DNA of 30,627 nt, from the NCBI GenBank assembly GCA_002410505.1, contig DHSO01000002.1, positions 1 through 30,627 of the forward strand. The letters are read 5' to 3'. The notes below the pieces were generated by a model. The model made no database searches. It was given only the letters and a program-made list of their open reading frames with translations, and was not told where the DNA came from. Shown here piece by piece: positions 15,692 to 24,589 of this stretch (position 1 is the stretch's first letter; every line of letters begins with the position of its first letter). Both the position numbers and the translations under genes were made by a program. Source of the stretch: Cloacimonetes bacterium UBA5284. GTDB lineage: Bacteria > Cloacimonadota > Cloacimonadia > Cloacimonadales > Cloacimonadaceae.

Positions 15692-17740
15692 ATGTCATCA
15701 TCCTTACAGAAACTACTGTTAAGCAGTCTGATATTGATGCTTTCCACTATGTTGGCAGCAGTTGAGATTAGTTCCACAACCGTTTCAAATTCTAATTTGC
15801 TGGAAGACCGCGACATCCTTGCCGAATATGACGGCGGACAGATCCTGCGCGAAGATATCATGGCAAAGATAGATAAAATACCTGCCGCGCATCGTGGTCG
15901 CTTTCTTACTACCGATGGTCAATTGCAGATTTTAGACATCATAAGCACCGAGGAAGTGTTTTACAAAAAAGCCCTGCAAATGGGCATAGATAAAGCCCCG
16001 GATGTTACCGAAATGCTTGCTGATCTGCAAGGCCGTTTTTATCTGCAGGAATACTACAAGCGCAACGTGACCGATCTGGTGGTGCTTGAAGAAGAAGATT
16101 TGCAGGAGTTTTACAACGAAAACCTCAGTTTCTTTTACCAGAGCCCCAATATCACTATCCATTACATACAGACCGCTACCGAGCAGGATGCCATCGACGC
16201 CATCGCGGAATTGAACGCCGGGGCCACATTTGCCGCGGTATCCGACAAATACAATCAAAACACCTATTCCAAAGGCTTGAAGGGTGTCATCAAACACATC
16301 ACTTTAAATGGCAACATCCCCGGTGTGGGCAACGACAAAGTTCTGGAAGATATCATTGCCGAAAGTGAAGTGGATTCCCTGAAGATCAATGGTCCCATCC
16401 AGACAGACAAGGGTTGGCACCTGTTTCGCACTGTGGCCCGGATACCCGGTCGCCAGAAACAATTTGACGAAGTAAGATCAGAAGTGGAGCAGCGGCTACG
16501 TCCCCAAAAAGACCGGGAGTTGTTGGAAAGCTTGCGTGCTGAATTGAAGGCAAAATACTCTGTGGTCATCGATACCCTGCTGGCAAAACGCATCAATCTG
16601 AATGAACTGGCCAAGAATGATGAGATTGAAGACTTGTTTGTGGTTACTTCACCCCAAAAAGAGCTGAACATGAGAGTGAAAGAATTGATGGTGGACTTTT
16701 CCAAACTAAGCCCTCAGGAACAGATTTATTACTCTCGTGGTGGTGGGCCCATGGCCATTCTGGAACAGAAGCTGATCCAGGAACTTTTCAAAATTGACGG
16801 TAAAGCTTTGGGTTACGAGCGTTACTTTGAAGAAAATGAAGACTACCAGATGCTGCGTCGCAACACTATTTTGCGTCGGGTTTATGAAATCTTGGTAATC
16901 GAAGACATCCAGGTTACGAACGAAGAGATTGCCCAGCGCTACGAATTGGAAAAAGATAACTACTCCACCCCCGCGCATCGTTCCATCCAGGTGCTTTTCT
17001 TTGAAGACAACAAAACTGCGAAAAAAGCTTGGAGCAAGTTCAAGAAAGCGCATAAGAAAAACAAAGATAAGGATATCGAAAAGATCATCAACAAATACTC
17101 CACCAAGCCGGATAAATCCATCTACGAAAACCAATATGACAACGGTTTGGTAACCGGTCTGGTGCAGGATCCTGATTTTTCGAAGCGCATTTGGGACAAC
17201 CCCGTGGGTTATCTTTCCCCTGTATTCACTGCCGCCAATGGCGACATCGTGTTTTTCCGCACTCTATCTGAGACACCCAAGAGTTATCGTCCCGCTGTGG
17301 AGGTGGAACCACGCATCATGAAGGCGATAAAGCAAGATAAAGAACGTGTAAAGCAGGAGCAGGTGAAGGAAGATCTCTATGTGGAATTTAACATGAAGAA
17401 ATATCCCGAAAGAGTGCAATTGACTCTGAGCGCGGAGCAACTGTTTGAGTATGCCGATAACGCAGCCAGAAACCGCAATTACAAGGATGCCACAGTGTTC
17501 TTCGATCAGATCATCAAAACCTATGCCAACGGCGTGGATGACTATAAGGCTATGTTTATGAAAGCCTTCCTCACTGCCGAAGAGATCAAGGATACAGACA
17601 CTGCTTTGCAGCTGTTCAAGGAATTCCTCACTCGCTTTCCGGAAGGGGATTTGCATGAATCCGCCCGCTTTATGATCGATAGCCTGGAAGGGAATCTGGA
17701 CGGCTTTGAAGAGTTCGAAGACTTCGAAGAAGAAGAATAG
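15692..17740 (+). CDS. Periplasmic PpiC/SurA-like prolyl isomerase-chaperone with TPR tail
   Basis: A 682-residue exported protein. It has a signal peptide (about 1-24, ending near MLAAVE), a SurA-N-like helical chaperone segment (about 25-145), a first parvulin-type region (about 149-255, from ITIHYIQ to GWHLFRTVARIPG), a helical linker, a second parvulin-like region (about 425-530, with HRSIQVLFFED and GDIVFFRTL), then TPR-type helices (about 575-665) and an acidic C-terminus. The parvulin cores are degenerate, so the chaperone role may matter more than catalysis. AAGGAG lies five bases before the ATG. It probably helps outer-membrane protein assembly. It stands alone between two divergent/convergent operons and ends in a clear terminator. 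Confidence 0.82.
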   Translation: MSSSLQKLLLSSLILMLSTMLAAVEISSTTVSNSNLLEDRDILAEYDGGQILREDIMAKIDKIPAAHRGRFLTTDGQLQILDIISTEEVFYKKALQMGIDKAPDVTEMLADLQGRFYLQEYYKRNVTDLVVLEEEDLQEFYNENLSFFYQSPNITIHYIQTATEQDAIDAIAELNAGATFAAVSDKYNQNTYSKGLKGVIKHITLNGNIPGVGNDKVLEDIIAESEVDSLKINGPIQTDKGWHLFRTVARIPGRQKQFDEVRSEVEQRLRPQKDRELLESLRAELKAKYSVVIDTLLAKRINLNELAKNDEIEDLFVVTSPQKELNMRVKELMVDFSKLSPQEQIYYSRGGGPMAILEQKLIQELFKIDGKALGYERYFEENEDYQMLRRNTILRRVYEILVIEDIQVTNEEIAQRYELEKDNYSTPAHRSIQVLFFEDNKTAKKAWSKFKKAHKKNKDKDIEKIINKYSTKPDKSIYENQYDNGLVTGLVQDPDFSKRIWDNPVGYLSPVFTAANGDIVFFRTLSETPKSYRPAVEVEPRIMKAIKQDKERVKQEQVKEDLYVEFNMKKYPERVQLTLSAEQLFEYADNAARNRNYKDATVFFDQIIKTYANGVDDYKAMFMKAFLTAEEIKDTDTALQLFKEFLTRFPEGDLHESARFMIDSLEGNLDGFEEFEDFEEEE

Positions 17741-17756
17741 TTTTACCGGATATGAT

Positions 17757-17794
17757 AAAGGTGGAATCCCGGCTTTGGGACTCCACCTTTTTTT
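17757..17794 (+). terminator. Rho-independent terminator after the PpiC-like gene
   Basis: AAAGGTGGA and TCCC pair with GGGA and TCCACCTTT around a short loop, with one internal mismatch. Seven T follow on the plus strand (788-794). It lies between convergent genes and could slow minus-strand transcription past batE as well, but the T tract is much better on the plus strand. Confidence 0.88.
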
Positions 17795-17800
17795 GATCTT

Positions 17801-18502
17801 CTAATCCATTACCCGCGCTATCAGCTTATCTTCGATCCAGCCACTTTGTCCATTGGGCAGCCGAACCAACATCCATTCACCCGAGCTTTTCTGAATGTCC
17901 ACTATCACACCCTCATGAATCTTCGCCACGCGAGCTGAGCCCGAGTCCGCTTCTTCCCTGAGTTCCGCGCTGTTTTCCAGCAGAACCGCCTGCATATTGT
18001 GGGCTCTGCGATAGGCTTTGAAGCTCATAAAAGCAATTGAGGTCAACAGCAGCAGCAGCAGAATACTTAAAACCAGGCCCGGCAATCCCTTTTCTTTTTC
18101 AGGATCATAATTTACATACCAGATCAAGCTCAAAGCGGTCAAAACCAGCAAAACCAGGCTGAGTATCGCCATCCGGTTCAAGTTCATAAAATCGTAGGCT
18201 TCCAAAAACACCCGCAGCAAAAACAGCCTGCGGGGATACAGCTCACGGTCTTGCGACAGGTTGATCGTATAATTCAGATTCTCTTTTGCCGCCTTGTGCG
18301 CGGAATCCAGGTGTAAAGCCCTCAAAAAATACAGCGTCGCCATGCCACTTTGCCCGGTTTGCCAATAGCTTACGCCCAGATTGTAGTATAGATCGGGGTT
18401 CTCTGTGCCCTGCTCTTCGAGGGCCTTCATCCTGTCAAATTCGCTGGCAAGCACCGGCCCAAACAAGCTGATTAATATCGTGAGCAACAAAAATCTCTTC
18501 AT
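17801..18502 (-). CDS. batE: BatE-like TPR/SH3 membrane protein
   Basis: A 233-residue protein. It has a signal peptide (1-20), a TPR pair (about 36-72: NPDLYYNLGVSYWQTGQSG, YFLRALHLDSAHKAA), two membrane helices (111-131, 141-160) and a C-terminal bacterial SH3 domain (about 172-230, with the WMLVRLPNGQSGWI core). This is the arrangement of BatE in Bacteroidota aerotolerance operons. The start at 18502 is favoured: GGAGG lies upstream and the ATG overlaps the batD stop as ATGA. A longer reading from 18523 would put seven polar residues ahead of the signal peptide. It is the last gene of the Bat operon; the SH3 domain suggests contact with peptidoglycan or a proline-rich partner. Confidence 0.85.
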   Translation of the reverse strand: MKRFLLLTILISLFGPVLASEFDRMKALEEQGTENPDLYYNLGVSYWQTGQSGMATLYFLRALHLDSAHKAAKENLNYTINLSQDRELYPRRLFLLRVFLEAYDFMNLNRMAILSLVLLVLTALSLIWYVNYDPEKEKGLPGLVLSILLLLLLTSIAFMSFKAYRRAHNMQAVLLENSAELREEADSGSARVAKIHEGVIVDIQKSSGEWMLVRLPNGQSGWIEDKLIARVMD

Positions 18503-20256
18503 CCCCTGCCTCCATTGCGGCAAAATCCGGATACAATCAGTTTCAAGAGCTGCAGATCCTGCAAAATCTCCCCGGCACTCGCCTCATGAGGAGCAAAACG
18601 ATGCCGCTCGCAGCTGGCAATAAAGCACTTGGTATCTTCTATCAATCCTTCCGAAAGATTCATCCCTTCCATAGATTCAAGCTTCTCGATAGTGGAAAGC
18701 CCCATCCCTATCCCCAGTTTTGTGGCCAGGTAGCGCATCAAACCGTTTTCTGCCAAGGTATAGAAATCTTTGCTGCCTTGTTGCGCCGCGTTTTGGGCCT
18801 CCTGCAAGTATTTCTTCAGAGCTTTGTCTGCCATCATACGGGCATAGCTTTCGGGATCCCGTGTGCGCTTGATGCGGTGAAAACTAAGATACATGGCAAG
18901 GCCCAGCCCCAAGAGAATAAAGCCCACCGCCAACCAATACCATGCCTTCTGCAGATAATTCGGATAGTCGGGATACGCAGAGCGGGATAGCATGGGACGC
19001 AGAGTTTGCTGTTTATTGCTATCCAGCAAACCGGAAAAATAGCTGATTACATTTGAGCTCTTCACCTTAATCTCGCGGCTTTTGCTGTTGTAGCTGCGAT
19101 ACATTCCCGCTTCCGGATCAAACCAGGAAAAGCTGAGTGAGGGCAGGCTATAGATACCTTTTTCGGCGGGAATGATGGTGTAATACAATACTCTGCTTCC
19201 TTCGATTCCCGCGTTCAGTTTATCCACTGCCATCGGAGAAGAAACTTGAGCTTCGCTTTTGGGAAATACGGGATTGCCAAATTGATTGTAATTTCCCCTT
19301 CCGGCTATGCGTAAACTGAAGGTGATGGCTTCACCAAGACTTATTTCGCCATCGCTGATATCTTCACTCAGTTCAAAGCTGCCCACGGCACCGCTAAAGC
19401 TTTGAGGGACCCCTTCTTTGGGCAATGGCACCACTTCCAGCCAAGCGTCTTGCGACCGTAGGGGCTGATTCATATAACCAAATTCATAGATTCTGGCACT
19501 TCCCCTAAGCTCCGGCGCACGGAGTTCACCCGTCTGATTGGGCGACAAGACCAGTCGCTTGATCAAGGCTCTTTGAAAGCGCTTACCTTGGTGGTTTACA
19601 ACTTCATATTCCAGCATGCTCGGTTGTTCATACACACTTTTGCCATAACCGGGGAAATCTTCTTCATCATCCAGATTGAAGGAGCGCACCATTTGATCCG
19701 TATATAGGTAATAGGAGATGACCGTGGGCTGGCCTTTATACACCTTTTGCCGTTGAGGGATGCCCAAAAGCATTGTGTTTCCGGTGATGCGATTTGATGT
19801 CCAGGGAATATCCGGATCCAGCAGGCCGGAGGAGCCCGGTGCAGCAGGATTGGTCTGAGAGGGTGAGCTTGACGATTTCACTACCGTTACAGTGATGGGC
19901 TTGGTGCTGTAAACCTTGTTGTCCACCCTCACACTTTGTGTCGGGATCGTGCTGCTGCCTTCCCTTAAGGGAACGTAAATGTATGTGTAGGAACGTTCAT
20001 GAACTCGTGTCGTCTTGAAGTTGACAATGCTGCTACTGCTGCGGGTAGAGCTGGTCATATTTACAAAGCTGAAATTGTCGATATGGGGCGCTTGCGGTTC
20101 TGAGACATTGAAGGCTTTGTCACTCTTTATGCGAATAGTGTATTGCAAGCGGTCTGAGGTCTCGATGCTTGTCTTATTCACCGACGCTGCAACGCTTAGC
20201 GCGCAAAGCAAGTAGGGCATCAACAGCAGGAATAGCACAATTACACGTTTCATCAT
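18499..20256 (-). CDS. batD: BatD oxygen-tolerance protein
   Basis: A 585-residue exported protein: signal peptide (about 1-24), a large beta-rich periplasmic part starting with the family's typical opening (ASVNKTSIETSDRLQYTIRI, then YTYIYVPLREGSSTIP), one membrane helix (about 437-457) and a cytoplasmic helical tail (about 465-585). This matches the BatD family in length and order. The tail resembles that of the BatD-like protein at 22804-23682. The ATG follows the batC stop with no gap. The biochemical role is unknown; the family is required for aerotolerance or stress resistance in some bacteria. Confidence 0.92.
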   Translation of the reverse strand: MMKRVIVLFLLLMPYLLCALSVAASVNKTSIETSDRLQYTIRIKSDKAFNVSEPQAPHIDNFSFVNMTSSTRSSSSIVNFKTTRVHERSYTYIYVPLREGSSTIPTQSVRVDNKVYSTKPITVTVVKSSSSPSQTNPAAPGSSGLLDPDIPWTSNRITGNTMLLGIPQRQKVYKGQPTVISYYLYTDQMVRSFNLDDEEDFPGYGKSVYEQPSMLEYEVVNHQGKRFQRALIKRLVLSPNQTGELRAPELRGSARIYEFGYMNQPLRSQDAWLEVVPLPKEGVPQSFSGAVGSFELSEDISDGEISLGEAITFSLRIAGRGNYNQFGNPVFPKSEAQVSSPMAVDKLNAGIEGSRVLYYTIIPAEKGIYSLPSLSFSWFDPEAGMYRSYNSKSREIKVKSSNVISYFSGLLDSNKQQTLRPMLSRSAYPDYPNYLQKAWYWLAVGFILLGLGLAMYLSFHRIKRTRDPESYARMMADKALKKYLQEAQNAAQQGSKDFYTLAENGLMRYLATKLGIGMGLSTIEKLESMEGMNLSEGLIEDTKCFIASCERHRFAPHEASAGEILQDLQLLKLIVSGFCRNGGRG

Positions 20257-20832
20257 CTACCACCAGTTATCGGTCTTTGGAGTTCCCTGTTTATCTTGCT
20301 GTTTGCGTTCTCTGGCCTCCAGATTGTCCAAAGCATCCAGAATATTGCGCACTTCTTCCTCATTCTTTTTATCTTCATCCTCTTTGGGATCCGGTGGCGG
20401 CGGCGGGTTTTTGTCCAGCTTTGTTAATGCGAGTTCCAGATTTTCCCGGGCATCGTCATCTTCCGGATTCAGCAGCAGAGCTTTTTCATATTCTTCCACC
20501 GCGCTTTGATAATCCTCGTTCATAAAGGCAATATTACCTTTGTCATAATGAGTCTCGGCGTTGTTTTGGCCTTTCTGCAGAGCTTGCTCCGCGGCATCGG
20601 CGGCACTCTCATAATCACCTTGTTTATAGCGTGATTTCGCCAGATTGGCTGCCCCTTCTTCCTCTTCGGCATAGCCATCAAAGATCTTGCCCGCTTCCTT
20701 ATAACGACCACGTTTATACAGCCATTCGCCCAGACTGTTGAGCGCTGTGTTGCGCCGCAATACCAGTTCCAGCCCGGGGATCAAAAGTGCGAGTATCAAC
20801 AGCAATATCAGGATCCAACGCCGCTTCTTCAT
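20257..20832 (-). CDS. batC: BatC TPR protein
   Basis: A 191-residue protein with an N-terminal membrane anchor or signal (about 5-25), TPR repeats (about 30-125, including NNAETHYDKGNIAFMNEDYQ and VEEYEKALLLNPEDDDARE) and a Pro/Asp/Glu-rich tail with NPPPPPDPKEDEDK. In the Bat system this small TPR protein is thought to act with BatB/BatA in the periplasm. The ATG overlaps the batB stop by four bases, which shows tight coupling. The polyproline tail could be a ligand for the SH3 domain of BatE two genes away (inference). Confidence 0.85.
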   Translation of the reverse strand: MKKRRWILILLLILALLIPGLELVLRRNTALNSLGEWLYKRGRYKEAGKIFDGYAEEEEGAANLAKSRYKQGDYESAADAAEQALQKGQNNAETHYDKGNIAFMNEDYQSAVEEYEKALLLNPEDDDARENLELALTKLDKNPPPPPDPKEDEDKKNEEEVRNILDALDNLEARERKQQDKQGTPKTDNWW

Positions 20833-21809
20833 CGCTTGGACTCCTTTACCATCTTTTTATAGGGCAGGATCAGGCTTTCCAGGATGATGATCAACAGCGC
20901 CGCAAGCACAAAGATGTGGTATTGCTCTTTATACATAAACACCCTGTGGCTGCTGATTTGCTCTTTTTCGCTTTGATATATGCGAGACAACAGCAATTGT
21001 ATTTCTGACGCGGAAGGGGTGATGCGGTAAAACTCGCCCCCGCTTACTCGGGCTATCTGCTGCAGTGTCGCCGAATCCAATTTGCTGATGTGTTCCCCCC
21101 CGGTGTAGGGATTGGTGATCAAAGCGCCCTCTTCGGAACCAACACCCATGCTGTAAATACGCACTCCCGCTCCGGCAAGATCACGGGCTTTTGTGATGGC
21201 ATTGCCGCTGATGTCTTCCCCGTCCGAAATCAAGATCATCACGCCGCCTCCGGCTCCGGCATTAAATGCTGATCCGGCCAAATCCAGCGCTCGGCCGATA
21301 TCCGTTCCCGGTCTGGCAGCAGATTCCGTACTGAGACTACTCAGTACCATTTTCACGGCTTCATGATCATCCGTGAGCGGGCATTCCAAGGTGGCAGAGC
21401 CCGCAAAGGAGATGATGCCCAGGCGATCTGTTTCCAATTGATCCGTAAAGGCAGCTACCTGAAGGATGGAGCGGGTAAGCCGATTGGGACTGATGTCTGT
21501 AGCCTCCATGCTGCGGGACACATCGATGGCAAAGATGATGTCCATGCCGGCACTGCTCAGTTCCTGCTCTCGGAAATCCCATTGCGGGCGCGCCAGTGCC
21601 ACGATTATCATGCAGAAAGCCCCGAGCAGAAGAAAGAGCTTCAAGCCATTGTAATAAGGTGATCTCCTGGCCAGATAAACTGCCATAAAATCCTCATGCG
21701 CAAAGCGACGAAACTTGCGCTGATAGGCCTTCTTCATACCCAGTATCAGCCAGATAAACACCGGAATCAGCAGCAATAGATAGAGGTTTTGCACTATGTC
21801 GATATTCAT
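20829..21809 (-). CDS. batB: BatB, membrane-anchored VWA protein
   Basis: A 326-residue protein with membrane helices at the N-terminus (about 8-24 and 58-74) and C-terminus (about 298-316), enclosing a von Willebrand factor A domain. The MIDAS motif reads DVSRS (from Asp96), with the further metal-site region TLECPLTDDHEA and strand motif ILISDGEDISG. The metal-binding residues are intact, so the domain should bind a divalent ion and a protein partner. It begins six bases after batA. BatA and BatB are paralogues; the partner MoxR-type ATPase is encoded upstream in the same operon. Confidence 0.93.
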   Translation of the reverse strand: MNIDIVQNLYLLLLIPVFIWLILGMKKAYQRKFRRFAHEDFMAVYLARRSPYYNGLKLFLLLGAFCMIIVALARPQWDFREQELSSAGMDIIFAIDVSRSMEATDISPNRLTRSILQVAAFTDQLETDRLGIISFAGSATLECPLTDDHEAVKMVLSSLSTESAARPGTDIGRALDLAGSAFNAGAGGGVMILISDGEDISGNAITKARDLAGAGVRIYSMGVGSEEGALITNPYTGGEHISKLDSATLQQIARVSGGEFYRITPSASEIQLLLSRIYQSEKEQISSHRVFMYKEQYHIFVLAALLIIILESLILPYKKMVKESKR

Positions 21810-21815
21810 CGCACT

Positions 21816-22811
21816 CTACTCCGGCAAAATGGGGATTATTCTACTTCTCAAAATCATCTCAATGCCCAGCAGCAGCAAGGCAAGCCACAACAATATCCCG
21901 AATTTATCGTCCCAACTGTAATTCAGTTTGCTACTCAATTCTGTTTTTTCCAAACTGTCCAATTCCTGCATTATCTTTCGCAGTTCACCCGCATCCGTGG
22001 CCTTCGCTGCTTCCTCGGTGCCGGTGATTGCAGCGATCCGATTCAGGCTTTCCATATCCAGTTCGATCAAAGTGGGAATATTGCGATACCCAAAGAAAGG
22101 ATCAGCAAAAGGAAAGGGCACCATGCCCCCACTGCCTACACCGATGGGATACACTTTGATGCCCAGAGTAGAGGCCATTTTTGCCGCGGAGATGGGATCT
22201 ATCTCTCCGGTATTGCTCACTCCATCCGTAACCAGGATCACTATGCGGGATTTTGCCCGGCTGCCTTGCAGACGTGCCACAGCCTTGGCAAGACCCATGC
22301 CCACTGCTGTCCCCGACGCTTCCATATTCACTTCCAGATGGTCCAGAGCGTTCATCACCGCAGCGTGATCGTATGTAAGCGGACTGGCAGTAACGGCGTA
22401 TTCCGAGAATGCCACTAGGGAAAAACGATCGTTGGGTCGCCCCGAAACGAAATCCTTGGCAACCTTCACTGCCGCCCCCAGTCTGTTCTGAGGCAAAAAA
22501 TCCAATGCCAGCATCGATCCGCTTACATCCAAAGCTATCACGATGTCTACACCTTGTTTTTGAAACAAGCGTGAACCGCTTCCCCATTGAGGCCGCGCCA
22601 GAGCCAGAATGAGACAGAGCAGGATCAGTGAGCGCAGCACCGGATACAAATAATGTCCCCGGCCTCTGTTGCCCTTGATCCGCAACAAAATGTTCAATCT
22701 ACTCCCCGGTAAAGACAGCTTGCCGGGCTTGCGCAAGACCAATTCCAGATACAGGTACGATGGAATCAGCAGCAAAAGAAGCAGATACAGGGGCAAAGCG
22801 AATCTAAACAT
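21816..22811 (-). CDS. batA: BatA, membrane-anchored VWA protein
   Basis: A 331-residue paralogue of BatB. N-terminal membrane helices (about 4-22 and 53-70) precede a VWA domain with MIDAS DVSGS (from Asp95), ASPLTYDHAA and ILVTDGVSNTGE, and a C-terminal helix lies near residues 303-322. The start at 22811 (MFRFALPLYLLLLLL) is preferred to the longer frame from 22898, because the extra 29 residues overlap the previous gene and are not hydrophobic. The chosen ATG overlaps the upstream stop by eight bases. Confidence 0.93.
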   Translation of the reverse strand: MFRFALPLYLLLLLLIPSYLYLELVLRKPGKLSLPGSRLNILLRIKGNRGRGHYLYPVLRSLILLCLILALARPQWGSGSRLFQKQGVDIVIALDVSGSMLALDFLPQNRLGAAVKVAKDFVSGRPNDRFSLVAFSEYAVTASPLTYDHAAVMNALDHLEVNMEASGTAVGMGLAKAVARLQGSRAKSRIVILVTDGVSNTGEIDPISAAKMASTLGIKVYPIGVGSGGMVPFPFADPFFGYRNIPTLIELDMESLNRIAAITGTEEAAKATDAGELRKIMQELDSLEKTELSSKLNYSWDDKFGILLWLALLLLGIEMILRSRIIPILPE

Positions 22812-23682
22812 CGGTTTTTTTTTCTCCGCTTTGCAGCAGATTGCGCAAGGCAGCAGTCCGCTTGAGTATTTCTTCGATTTCCACCCGGGCTTTGGCAAAC
22901 TTTACCATATCACAATAGTGCAAGATCGCCATGTAATCGCGTTTGGGCGCAAAGCTGAACACTTTCAGGCTTTCGGCAATCTCGGAGCTGGTCATCTGTG
23001 TGGCGCCAAAGCCAAATCTTTCTTCCAGATACACGCGAAGGATCATGGACAAGCTAAAATGATATGACAGATAATCTCGATAGAGCAAGCCGCTTTGTTC
23101 CAGTTCATCCAAAGCTTTCAGGGCTTTCAGATGCGGGGGCACGATCTCCACGGGATCCGGTTTGGCTTTTATCACTACAGGCGGTTTCCTGTTCTTTTTC
23201 TTTGTGGGGATCAGCAAGATGATAGCCAATGCCAGAGCGAACAACAGTAACAGCATATACAGCCAAAACTCTATCTGAAGCGGATAGCGACGCAAAGGCT
23301 TGATCTCCCTCAATAGAGTATCCGCCTCCGCTCTGCTGCGCAATACAAATACCCGAAAGGCATCAGTGGAAGCACCCGGTCCCAAGAGTCCCGCGCGTTT
23401 CAAATCCAGCTTTGGAAAGCTCAAAGTGCCGGTTCGCAGCGGCACAATACTCAGTCGGGCAATGCTGCCCGTGCCCAGCGGCTGAATGTTTTGCTCCAGT
23501 ACTCTAAATTGCTTTAAGGTATCCGGGATCTCAATCTCTTTTAGCGGAAAATCGGTTTCAATTCGTAGTTCAAAAGGCATTCCCACTTTCAGACTGTCCA
23601 CTCCCGAAAGGCTTTGCTTTATCTGCGCGCTCAAGTAAACGCCCGTCAGGATCAAACACAGTATTAATATCTGTTTTTTCAC
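22804..23682 (-). CDS. BatD-like / DUF4381-type anchored protein
   Basis: A 292-residue protein starting with GTG (GGAGG five bases upstream; GTGA overlap with the preceding gene). It has a signal peptide (about 1-19), a beta-rich periplasmic segment (to about 130), one membrane helix (about 138-158) and a cytoplasmic helical tail with HLKALKALDELEQSGLL and REYL-like phrases. This resembles the small BatD-like proteins that sit between DUF58 and BatA in MoxR operons. It is about half the length of BatD. The function is unknown; it probably anchors or regulates the VWA/ATPase complex. Confidence 0.72.
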   Translation of the reverse strand: MKKQILILCLILTGVYLSAQIKQSLSGVDSLKVGMPFELRIETDFPLKEIEIPDTLKQFRVLEQNIQPLGTGSIARLSIVPLRTGTLSFPKLDLKRAGLLGPGASTDAFRVFVLRSRAEADTLLREIKPLRRYPLQIEFWLYMLLLLFALALAIILLIPTKKKNRKPPVVIKAKPDPVEIVPPHLKALKALDELEQSGLLYRDYLSYHFSLSMILRVYLEERFGFGATQMTSSEIAESLKVFSFAPKRDYMAILHYCDMVKFAKARVEIEEILKRTAALRNLLQSGEKKTDV

Positions 23683-24569
23683 ACAATCCTCCGTTTGTTT
23701 CTCAGGGCAAAGAACTGCCGCAGCACTTTTACATAGGAATCTCCATTCTTAAACAGCAAATGATCGCATCCCATCTTTTTGAGGCTCGCTGCCAGCTTTT
23801 CCTGCTCCAGGCTTACCTGTGCTTTATATGCTTCGCGCAGTTTGCGATCCGAGCTGTTGATATATGCCACTCTGCCGGTTTCTGGATCTTGCAAGCGCAA
23901 TATCCCCGCATCGGGCAGTTCCAATTCGCTGTTGTCCAATATCTGCATCGCCACCAGGTCATGCTTTTTTGCCAAGATCCCCATCGCTTTTTCATAGCCG
24001 CTATCCAGGAAGTCCGACAGTAAAAATACGATCGCACGTTTTTTTAATATCCTGGCGGCATAGCGACATGCCTCCTTTAGAGATGTGGCCTTACCGGATG
24101 GTTCAAAATACAAGATCTCTCTGATGATTTCCAGTGCCCGATTGCGCCCTTTGCGTGGGGGCAAATATAGCTCCAGAGCATCGGTATACAAAATCAATGA
24201 ACAGCGATCACCATTGGCCACAGCCGAAAATGCCAGTGTAGCTGCAATCTCGGCGATCCTCTCCTTTTTCAAGGCATAGGATGTGCCCAGAAATTGAGAG
24301 GCGGAAATATCGACCAGAAACACCACGTTCAGCTCGCGCGTTTCTTTGTATTTCTTTATATAGGGCAGCCCCAGCCGTGCCGATACATTCCAGTCAATAT
24401 CCCGATAGTTGTCCCCTGGCTGATATTCGCGTACTTCACTGAATTCCAGCCCTTGTCCCCGAAAACTTGAGTGATACTCTCCGCTGAAGATCTCGTTTAC
24501 GATGTTCTTGGTTTGAATCTCCAAGCGGCGTATTTTCTTGATCAGATCGGCAGTGCTTACCAGATGCAC
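23679..24569 (-). CDS. DUF58 protein of the MoxR/Bat system
   Basis: A 296-residue cytoplasmic protein with the DUF58 core REYQPGDNYRDIDWNVSAR (about 47-65), then a VWA-like fold whose metal site reads DISAS (from about residue 87). I start it at the GTG at 24569, which has GGAG six bases upstream; a TTG at 24581 would add four residues but has no ribosome binding site. DUF58 proteins are regular partners of MoxR ATPases. It lies 20 bases after moxR and overlaps the next start by four bases. Length matches the family. Confidence 0.9.
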   Translation of the reverse strand: MHLVSTADLIKKIRRLEIQTKNIVNEIFSGEYHSSFRGQGLEFSEVREYQPGDNYRDIDWNVSARLGLPYIKKYKETRELNVVFLVDISASQFLGTSYALKKERIAEIAATLAFSAVANGDRCSLILYTDALELYLPPRKGRNRALEIIREILYFEPSGKATSLKEACRYAARILKKRAIVFLLSDFLDSGYEKAMGILAKKHDLVAMQILDNSELELPDAGILRLQDPETGRVAYINSSDRKLREAYKAQVSLEQEKLAASLKKMGCDHLLFKNGDSYVKVLRQFFALRNKRRIV

Positions 24570-24589
24570 ATTTTTCTCCAAATGCCGGG